From Ruminococcaceae bacterium UBA6842 (GTDB lineage Bacteria > Bacillota > Clostridia > Oscillospirales > Acutalibacteraceae), in assembly GCA_002451855.1 (NCBI GenBank), contig DKDS01000052.1, positions 1-20,471 on the forward strand: a stretch of 20,471 nt of DNA, written 5' to 3'. Each line of letters opens with the position of its first letter. The stretch's first letter is position 1. This document shows positions 15,297-20,471 of this stretch, piece by piece. Position numbers and translations under genes: made by a program. Under the pieces are notes generated by a model. It did not search any database, was not told the origin of the DNA, and saw only the letters and a list, made by a program, of their open reading frames with translations.

Positions 15297-15578
15297 TCAG
15301 TTTTCAAAAAAGCTTTTTCTCGGTTTTCGTATAAACGGCGCGGAATCGGTAGTAACAAGTATCGTTTCCTGACCGATAACCTCAATCTCATTCCACGGAA
15401 TAACAATATCCTCCTCGTGTCCGAAAATCCCGAAAAATCTCGGTCTGCCGGGCAAAACAACCGAGGTCAGTCTGCCGTCCGCCGTGTTGAACTCAACATC
15501 GTAAACATAACCGAGGACGCACCCGTTTTTAATGCAAACAACCTGCTTGTTTCTGAGATCCGCAATTCTGCAATCCAT
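15297..15578 (-). CDS. YlmC/YmxH-family PRC-barrel protein
   Basis: This 93-residue protein is a single PRC-barrel domain. The family pattern is clear: RIADLRNKQVVCIKNGCVLGYVYDVEF (residues 4-30), then SVVLPGRPRFFGIFGHEEDIVIPWNEIEVIG (39-69). The PGRxRFFGxFGxEEDxVIPWxxI block is typical of YlmC/YmxH, a group often tied to sporulation in Firmicutes. The molecular role is not known. The start has a GGGAG ribosome site. It is the last gene of a probable unit with the two membrane protein genes upstream and ends at a terminator. The spoIVB gene that follows in the same direction fits a sporulation neighbourhood. Confidence 0.9.
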   Translation of the reverse strand: MDCRIADLRNKQVVCIKNGCVLGYVYDVEFNTADGRLTSVVLPGRPRFFGIFGHEEDIVIPWNEIEVIGQETILVTTDSAPFIRKPRKSFFEN

Positions 15579-15635
15579 TTTCCGTCACTCTCCCGTATTG
15601 GTGTTACAGGAAAATATATGCCGAATTACCGCGGT

Positions 15636-16478
15636 TTAGTCGTCAAAAACATTTTCGGCTTCTTCCTCGCCGTCCTCGTTGATGATTTTTTTGGGTTCCT
15701 CCTCTACCTCGATACCGAGGTCGCGGCGTTTTTCAATATCCTCCTCGGGGTGTTCAAGGTAATACGGGTCAATTATATATTTTTTAATTGCGGGAAAGGC
15801 GCAGAACTGCACCAGCAAGAATTTAAACGACGGGAAAATAAGCATATAAAGTAAAATTTCCAGCGTTATAACAATAATAAAAGCCGATTTGAAGAGGAAA
15901 AGCAAGCCTATATTCACGGCGTAAACAAGCAAAAGCGAGAAGAAACAGACAAGATTACGCTTCATATTAATGAAAACAAACTTGAAGCTGTTTTTGTAAA
16001 CCTGTTTAACCGTAAATTTAAAGGTGATAATAAGCGTCCAGATATAGTAATTCATTACGGTAAAAATGAAAAGAATACAAAGCGAAATTCCCATTCCTAT
16101 CGAGGACATAACACCCTTTGCGCCGAACCAAAAGAAATAAAGGTCAAACGCCAAAACAGCGTAAACCAGTGTATTAATTATTCCTGCCGCAAGCGACTGC
16201 TTCCAATTTTTCTTGATTGTTTCAAAAAAATCGCTCAAACCGAAGGAGTGCTTATCCCTTGCGATATTTCTTGTGACATTAGTAATGCCGGCTGACGCAA
16301 GCCCGTTTGTAAGCACGGGAACGCTGATTAAATCATAAACCAAATTAATGGTTATAAATTTCCAAAAGTTCCTGAAAAAGGTCTCAAAAAAAACTATTAT
16401 CGTTTTCTTTTTGGGCGCGTTTTTAGAAATGCCCGGACCCTCTTTTTCATAATTGAATAAACCGAAAAAGCCTGCCAT
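15636..16478 (-). CDS. DUF624 (YesL-like) membrane protein
   Basis: This is a 280-residue membrane protein with about five hydrophobic segments (about 38-58, 96-118, 126-150, 174-197, 199-222). The N-terminal FFGLFNYEKEGPGISKNAPKKK stretch (residues 4-25) is typical of clostridial DUF624 proteins. The C-terminus (242-280) is strongly acidic (EEAENVFDD) and probably cytoplasmic. DUF624 genes often lie near sugar-uptake or carbohydrate genes, but none is seen here, so function is unassigned. Its ATG shares the A of the stop codon of the preceding membrane protein gene (TAATG), so the two are likely co-translated and may form a complex. Confidence 0.85.
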   Translation of the reverse strand: MAGFFGLFNYEKEGPGISKNAPKKKTIIVFFETFFRNFWKFITINLVYDLISVPVLTNGLASAGITNVTRNIARDKHSFGLSDFFETIKKNWKQSLAAGIINTLVYAVLAFDLYFFWFGAKGVMSSIGMGISLCILFIFTVMNYYIWTLIITFKFTVKQVYKNSFKFVFINMKRNLVCFFSLLLVYAVNIGLLFLFKSAFIIVITLEILLYMLIFPSFKFLLVQFCAFPAIKKYIIDPYYLEHPEEDIEKRRDLGIEVEEEPKKIINEDGEEEAENVFDD

Positions 16479-17209
16479 TAATTATTCTCCCCGTTTTTCT
16501 TTTTGTAAATCATTTTTTCGCCTATTGAAATGTTTTTATAACCGAGTATATATGACCCGAAAGACGCCGCCGGAATTATAAGCGGCAGTAGAAAAAGCAG
16601 AATATAGCGCCATACGGAAAGGTCAGCCGCCGTTTTAGCGCCGTTCAATATTACCTCTATTAACGAAAAGAAGCACGGATTAAGCGTTTTAAATAACAGC
16701 GGCGACAGATTAAACCCGAAAATTTTTGCCGCTGCCAGACAAAGCAAAAACAGGTATATCGGTATAACCGATATTAAGCCTATTTTAAGCCCCTTGAGCT
16801 TGTCCTCGTTTTCGTGCTTGAATTTTACAAGATTGCTGTCCTTAGTGCCGAGCTGCCAAAGATTTGGGTAAATAAAGCACAGCAGTATCATAATGCAAAA
16901 CACCTGTGAAACAATAAGGTATGTCGCCTTACCGGAGCCTGACAGAACCGAGCGTATCGACGCTTCGGTTACTGTATAGCCCTTGTCGGTATATTCCTGT
17001 TTTTTTGTGTCCTCACCGTCAGCGTAATAATATGTATAAAGCTCTTCGGCGTCATCACTGCCGCTTACCGTGCCGTAAGCCGTGTAGCCTATATTTTTTG
17101 TAAACGCCGCCGTTGCAAGCACGCTGAACGATACCACAACAAAGAAGCACATAATATTAATTACAACAATTTTTAAAAACTGCTTTAAGCCTGCCTTAAA
17201 AATTTCCAT
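16478..17209 (-). CDS. Membrane protein of unknown function, paired with DUF624 protein
   Basis: This 243-residue protein has about four to five membrane segments (about 12-34, 95-117, 141-163, possibly 178-192, 200-224). An outside loop of about 55 residues lies between the first two and is rich in Tyr, Asp and Gly (YTYYYADGEDTKKQEYTDKG). The C-terminus is basic. I do not recognise the family. AGGTG precedes the ATG, and a good promoter stands just upstream at 17239-17267. It is first in a unit with the DUF624 protein (overlapping stop and start) and the PRC-barrel protein. The layout suggests a membrane complex, possibly in the envelope or during sporulation; that is inference. Confidence 0.8.
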   Translation of the reverse strand: MEIFKAGLKQFLKIVVINIMCFFVVVSFSVLATAAFTKNIGYTAYGTVSGSDDAEELYTYYYADGEDTKKQEYTDKGYTVTEASIRSVLSGSGKATYLIVSQVFCIMILLCFIYPNLWQLGTKDSNLVKFKHENEDKLKGLKIGLISVIPIYLFLLCLAAAKIFGFNLSPLLFKTLNPCFFSLIEVILNGAKTAADLSVWRYILLFLLPLIIPAASFGSYILGYKNISIGEKMIYKKKNGENN

Positions 17210-17238
17210 TCTACCACACCTATAATAATATTATTTTT

Positions 17239-17267
17239 ATTATACGGCAATAAAAAAACAAATGCAA
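17239..17267 (-). promoter_or_regulatory. Promoter of the membrane-protein/DUF624/PRC-barrel unit
   Basis: On the minus strand TTGCAT (17267-17262), a 17-base T-rich spacer and TATAAT (17244-17239) make a near-consensus sigma-A promoter, with the ATG 30 bases beyond the -10 box. The spacer is also the T run of the terminator just upstream, so the two signals overlap. Confidence 0.75.
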
Positions 17268-17290
17268 GAAAGAGATATATCTTTCCCGCA
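17251..17290 (-). terminator. Terminator of the small tail-anchored protein gene
   Basis: On the minus strand GAAAGA and TCTTTC arms (17285-17280 and 17273-17268), supported by GCA/TGC outer pairs with small bulges, form a hairpin. It is followed by TTTGTTTTTTTA. The hairpin is AT-rich, so it may be leaky, and its T run forms the spacer of the next promoter. Confidence 0.65.
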
Positions 17291-17305
17291 TTTTTAATAA
17301 TTTAT

Positions 17306-17578
17306 TTACAATATAATCGCCAGCGCCACCGCCGCCGCAACAACCGCAATCGAAGAAACGGCAATGAGGCGTATTATTTTTTTCCTTTTTATTACGCTTC
17401 GTAGGTTTCGTCTTCTTACAGTATCGTCATAATTAAACGAAAAGCTGCTTGCGGCTTTTTTTAATTGCTTTGCGCTTAATGTTCCGTACTCGGGAGTAAC
17501 ATAAAAAACAATTTTTTCAAAAAGCTTACTGCCCGTATTATTTACCACAATTACTGTTTTACTTACGCCTTTAACCAT
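17306..17578 (-). CDS. Small predicted tail-anchored protein, 90 residues, unknown function
   Basis: The first 50 residues (VSKTVIVVNNTGSKLFEKIVFYVTPEYGTLSAKQ) look like a small alpha/beta domain. Then come a basic stretch (RRRNLRSVIKRKK, about 55-67) and one C-terminal membrane segment (69-90) that ends the protein. This is the layout of a tail-anchored protein with its soluble part in the cytoplasm. The KxVIVVxxxxxKLFExxxFxV pattern appears familiar from Clostridia, but no function is known to me. The start has AGGGG at a 7-base distance. It is a single gene, closed by its own terminator, after a 158-base gap that carries DnaA-box-like repeats. Confidence 0.75.
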   Translation of the reverse strand: MVKGVSKTVIVVNNTGSKLFEKIVFYVTPEYGTLSAKQLKKAASSFSFNYDDTVRRRNLRSVIKRKKIIRLIAVSSIAVVAAAVALAIIL

Positions 17579-17651
17579 TTTTCCGCCCCTTTGTATTTAC
17601 TGTTAGTATTTTGGTCGCGAAGCAGGAAAAATATTCAAGTTGACATAAAAA

Positions 17652-17713
17652 TGTGGATAACTCGGTGGAAAAGTTGATTAAGTAGGGGTTTTAGGGGAAA
17701 AGTTATCCACCGA
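17652..17713. repeat. Inverted pair of DnaA-box-like sequences in an intergenic gap
   Basis: TGTGGATAA at 17652-17660 is the exact reverse complement of the DnaA box TTATCCACA; TTATCCACC at 17703-17711 is a one-mismatch box in the other direction. GTGGATAAC (17653-17661) and GTTATCCAC (17702-17710) pair as a 9-base inverted repeat. TCGGTGG (17662-17668) and CCACCGA (17707-17713) pair as a 7-base one. GGAAAAGTT occurs twice as a direct repeat (17667, 17696). This is the main content of the gap 17579-17736; no promoter or gene stands out in the rest. No dnaA or other origin gene is in the window. Confidence 0.6.
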
Positions 17714-17736
17714 AAGGCAAATTTCGACGGTTTATG

Positions 17737-18432
17737 TTAATTATTTTCTTTATATGTTCTGCCGTTTAAAAACGCAACCGCCCGTTCAACCGAGTCTCTG
17801 CTGTTTCCCCAGTCGGCGTTTTCACGGCTTTGGTAATCGTACATAGTGCAGTATTTTGAAATATCCTTATACAGTTCGGCGGAGTATTCCCCCGTTATTC
17901 TGTTCAAGGCGGCGGAAAAATCACCGTAATATCGGCGCATATTCTTTTTAGAAGCGCCGTTTAACAGCCTTTCGTAATGAGTCAGACAAAATACCGTCTG
18001 TGAATTGAACATATCTCTGAAATCCTTTTCATTTTCATAACAGCGGTAAACGGTTTCTATCATTCGGGAAAGTCCCCATTCGATTTTAGAGCAAATAAAG
18101 CACGAATCGGACACATTTTTTGCGCTTTCCGCCTTTTTACCGTCGGAATTAAAAAGCTTTTTTTCAAACAAATTTTTGTTTATCTCGGCAATGTGAGTTT
18201 CTAACATAAGCGCAAGCTGAAGTCTTCCCCTGCGCCCCATCATTTTTCCGTAATGGTATTCGCAAAATCCGACCTTATTTGTTTCTATCCTTACATCCGG
18301 CTCCATCATAGCGTCGCCGAGTATATAAGATGTCATACGCTCCTCAATCGTATCCCTCATACGGCATATCGGACAGCCGTCGTTATGCTCAAAGACCTCG
18401 CTTATCGGTATTGTGCAAATATCGTCTCTCAT
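17737..18432 (-). CDS. DUF6062-type Cys/His-rich protein
   Basis: This 231-residue cytoplasmic protein has two like-built putative metal sites. Module 1 is Cys20-Pro-Ile-Cys23 followed 33 residues later by FCEYHY (Cys57, His60). Module 2 is Cys111-Phe-Ile-Cys114 followed 34 residues later by FCLTHY (Cys149, His152). The near-equal spacing suggests an internal duplication. The N-terminal motif and GFCxxH pattern match what I recall of the DUF6062 family. Each module is predicted to bind one zinc ion through two Cys, one Cys and one His, by analogy with zinc-ribbon or treble-clef sites. The function is unknown. AAGGAGAA precedes the ATG. It is divergent from the DNA-glycosylase gene (68 bases between starts). 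Confidence 0.82.
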   Translation of the reverse strand: MRDDICTIPISEVFEHNDGCPICRMRDTIEERMTSYILGDAMMEPDVRIETNKVGFCEYHYGKMMGRRGRLQLALMLETHIAEINKNLFEKKLFNSDGKKAESAKNVSDSCFICSKIEWGLSRMIETVYRCYENEKDFRDMFNSQTVFCLTHYERLLNGASKKNMRRYYGDFSAALNRITGEYSAELYKDISKYCTMYDYQSRENADWGNSRDSVERAVAFLNGRTYKENN

Positions 18433-18500
18433 TTTGAAATTCTCCTTAAATTGATATTGATATAAAACAGAAAAAATTGTATAATTGGTTCGGTGATGAT

Positions 18501-19334
18501 ATGTACAGTGTGGAATATAAAAACGGCAACGCTTACCTTACCTGTCCCGACGGGCTTGACCTTAAAAACACGCTTGACTGCGGACAGGCTTTCAGGTGGG
18601 CACCAGATGAAAATGACCGTTGGAGCGGCTCCGCATACGGTAAATACTTAGAGCTTTCAAAGGAGCCTGACGGCACTCTGGTGCTTTATGACACATCGGA
18701 AGACGATTTTGAAAGCGTTTGGAAGTATTACTTTGACCTTGACAGGGATTATACGGCGGTTGACAGCATACTTTGCGAGGACGCGACACTTAAAAAAGCA
18801 GCGGAATTTTCAGGCGGTATAAGAATACTCAATCAAGAACCGTGGGAAACGCTCTGCTCGTTTATAATTTCCCAAAACAACAATATAAAACGAATAAAAG
18901 GCATAATAAGCCGCCTTTGCGAGAGCTTCGGCGATAATATGGGCGGCTGGTACAGCTTTCCCTCGCCCGACCGTCTTGCCGTTTTAAGCGAAGAAGACCT
19001 TGCGCCTTTAAGAAGCGGCTTCAGGGCAAAATACATACTTGACGCCGCAAGGAAGGTATCCTCGGGTCAAATTGACCTTGAAAGACTTAAAACCGTTGCC
19101 TCGGACGAAGCAAGAGACGCGCTTATGCAGATAAAGGGCGTAGGACCCAAGGTTGCGGACTGCGTTTCTCTGTTTTCCCTTTGCCACATCGACGCATTTC
19201 CAAAGGATGTATGGATAAAACGGGCAATGCAGGTGCTTTTTAACGGCGAGCTGCCCGAATGCGCAAAGCCGTATGCCGGAATAGCGCAGCAATATATATT
19301 CTTTTACGTAAGGGAAACCAAGCTTGAAATTTAA
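18501..19334 (+). CDS. 8-oxoguanine DNA glycosylase/AP lyase, OGG1 type
   Basis: This 277-residue DNA-repair enzyme removes oxidised guanine from DNA and cuts the abasic site. An OGG-like N-terminal domain (about 1-100; TLDCGQAFRW at 24-33) precedes the HhH-GPD domain with ILNQEPWETLCSFIISQNNNI (about 109-129), helix-hairpin-helix LMQIKGVGPKVADCV (208-222), catalytic Lys217 and catalytic Asp236 (DAFPKDVWIKR). The Lys makes it a bifunctional glycosylase rather than an AlkA-type monofunctional one. The frame extends to a TTG at 18477, but the ATG at 18501, with GGTG shortly before it, gives the natural family N-terminus (MYSVEYKNGNAY). The gene runs tail-to-tail into uvrC, and their stop codons overlap. 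Confidence 0.9.
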   Translation: MYSVEYKNGNAYLTCPDGLDLKNTLDCGQAFRWAPDENDRWSGSAYGKYLELSKEPDGTLVLYDTSEDDFESVWKYYFDLDRDYTAVDSILCEDATLKKAAEFSGGIRILNQEPWETLCSFIISQNNNIKRIKGIISRLCESFGDNMGGWYSFPSPDRLAVLSEEDLAPLRSGFRAKYILDAARKVSSGQIDLERLKTVASDEARDALMQIKGVGPKVADCVSLFSLCHIDAFPKDVWIKRAMQVLFNGELPECAKPYAGIAQQYIFFYVRETKLEI

Positions 19335-20471
19335 TTAAAGTACCTGTAAACCGCTTCGGCAGAGGCTTTGGTCATACCCGGAGCAGACTCCAGTTCCTTT
19401 ACATCGGCGCTTTTGATTTTTGCCATTGTTTTAAAATGCTTTAAAAGCGAGGCGGCTCGGTTCTCACCAATTCCGGGTATTTTTACAAGCTCCGAATTTA
19501 TCATAGCCTTACTGCGGCGGTTCTTGTGGTAGCCTATCGCAAAGCGGTGAACCTCATCCTGAATACCGGTTATGAAAGTAAACGCCGCGCGGTTTGATTT
19601 TATAGAGATGTCACCGCCCTTTGCGGCGATAGCCCTTGTACGGTGCTTCGAATCCTTGACCATACCGAATAACGGAACATTAACACCGTGCTTTTCGAGC
19701 ACCGGCACAACAGCCGACATCTGCCCCTGACCGCCGTCAAGCAAAATAAGGTCGGGCATAACGGAGAACCATTCGTCCTCCCCTTTTTCATACTCGGTAA
19801 ATCGGCGGTCAAGCACCTCCGCCATAGAGCGGAAATCATCCTGACCCGAAAACGACTTATTTTTAAAGCGTTTATACGCCTGTCTTAACGGTCTGCCGTC
19901 CTTATACACAATCATTCCCGCAACATTTTCGCTTCCGGCGGTATTTGAAATATCGTAAGCCTCAATATATCTCGGGGCGGTGCTTAAGCCCAACAGTCTC
20001 GACAGCTCGTCAAGCACCGAGGTCTCTCTGCCCGTCCTGTTTATTATTTCCGACATATTTTCGGCGGCATTGTTAAAGCACATATCAAGCAGAGCCTTTT
20101 GCTCGCCGATTTTCGGGTTTATTACCGAAACCTTACGGCCTGAAGTTTCACTTAACCATTCCTCAACCGCCGAGAAATCACTGTCGGTGTCAATCAGTAT
20201 TCTGCCCGGTATATCGGAACGGTCGGCGTAATATCTCTGCAAAAATTCGCCGTACAGGGTCTCTCTGTCCGATACGCCGTCTATTATATATTTCCTTTTA
20301 TCCGTAAGCCGATAATTCCTGAAAACCAAAATTTCGGTACACGCCGTCTCACCTATCAGCGCTGAGGCAATAACATCCTCGTCCTTATAGGTCGCCCGTA
20401 CCACCTTTTGCTTTTCCTTAATTTTGTTGATGGCGGCTATTCTGTCTCTAAGCCTTGCGGCGGTTTTAAAA
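19331..20471 (-). CDS. uvrC: Excinuclease ABC subunit C (5' partial)
   Basis: This is the C-terminal 379 residues of UvrC, which makes the two incisions in nucleotide excision repair together with UvrA and UvrB. The frame is open to the right edge, so the N-terminal GIY-YIG nuclease and true start are outside. In order from the edge: the UVR helix region (AARLRDRIAAINKIKEKQK), a linker, then the RNase H-like nuclease domain with EAYDISNTAGSENVAG (Asp), LILLDGGQGQMSAV (Asp) and QDEVHRFAIGYHKNRRSK (His), all expected catalytic positions. The C-terminal helix-hairpin-helix pair is ELVKIPGIGENRAASLLKHF and SAPGMTKASAEAVYRYF. A GTG at 20404 is only an internal Val codon. Its stop overlaps that of the glycosylase gene by four bases in all. 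Confidence 0.95.
   Translation of the reverse strand, partial: FKTAARLRDRIAAINKIKEKQKVVRATYKDEDVIASALIGETACTEILVFRNYRLTDKRKYIIDGVSDRETLYGEFLQRYYADRSDIPGRILIDTDSDFSAVEEWLSETSGRKVSVINPKIGEQKALLDMCFNNAAENMSEIINRTGRETSVLDELSRLLGLSTAPRYIEAYDISNTAGSENVAGMIVYKDGRPLRQAYKRFKNKSFSGQDDFRSMAEVLDRRFTEYEKGEDEWFSVMPDLILLDGGQGQMSAVVPVLEKHGVNVPLFGMVKDSKHRTRAIAAKGGDISIKSNRAAFTFITGIQDEVHRFAIGYHKNRRSKAMINSELVKIPGIGENRAASLLKHFKTMAKIKSADVKELESAPGMTKASAEAVYRYFN

Noticed and set aside
17579..17736. Chromosomal replication origin
   Set aside because: Only two DnaA-box-like sites are present, and there is no dnaA, dnaN or rpmH neighbour and no clear AT-rich unwinding repeats.
20402..20404. Start of uvrC at 20404
   Set aside because: The codon is an in-frame GTG; the UVR motif continues upstream of it to the window edge, so it is an internal Val.

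Overview
The window looks like chromosomal DNA from a spore-forming, anaerobic Gram-positive bacterium of the Clostridia, most likely near Oscillospiraceae/Ruminococcaceae. The reasons are a spoIVB sporulation protease, a YlmC/YmxH PRC-barrel gene, a DUF624 membrane protein, a sodium-pumping biotin-dependent decarboxylase, strong AGGAGG-type ribosome sites, some TTG/GTG starts, and moderate GC (a mid-40s percent by-eye estimate). I see no insertion sequence, phage gene, tRNA, rRNA or CRISPR array. It reads as ordinary, densely packed chromosome of about 20 genes, with no gene-free stretch above about 200 bases.

Layout. Bases 1-2908 (+) hold the tail of a biotin carrier protein, then a sodium-translocating decarboxylase beta subunit (oadB) and the carboxyltransferase alpha subunit (oadA), closed by a strong hairpin terminator. 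Bases 2945-4445 hold a divergent pair, an M14 zinc peptidase (-) and an ADP-ribose-type Nudix hydrolase (+). Bases 4488-9904 (-) hold a TetR-family regulator, then after its own terminator and a new promoter a DUF308 membrane protein, an MMPL/RND transporter and a membrane-anchored Leu-Gly heptad-repeat protein whose start overlaps the MMPL stop. Bases 9968-13446 (-) are a response regulator, sensor kinase and HtrA-type protease in tight order, like a CssRS/htrA envelope-stress module. No clear terminator separates htrA from the tetR gene.

Bases 13668-13916 (+) are a small conserved-looking 82-residue protein with its own promoter and terminator. It converges on spoIVB (13963-15219, -). Bases 15297-17209 (-) form a three-gene unit (membrane protein, DUF624 protein, YlmC/YmxH PRC-barrel protein) with a good promoter and a terminator. 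Upstream of it lie a small tail-anchored protein (17306-17578) and a DUF6062 protein with two CxxC...CxxH modules (17737-18432). A 158-base gap between those two carries two oppositely oriented DnaA-box-like sequences. At the right edge an OGG1-type 8-oxoguanine glycosylase (+) runs tail-to-tail into uvrC (-), and their stop codons overlap.

The best leads for follow-up are: the shared element at the same distance from the -10 boxes of the tetR gene and the DUF308-MMPL operon; the MMPL plus Leu-Gly heptad-repeat pair; the Cys/His cluster in the kinase sensor domain; the duplicated putative metal sites in the DUF6062 protein; and the DnaA-box inverted repeat. I do not see convincing evidence for a wholly new multi-gene system. 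The TetR/DUF308/MMPL/heptad-repeat cassette is the nearest candidate.
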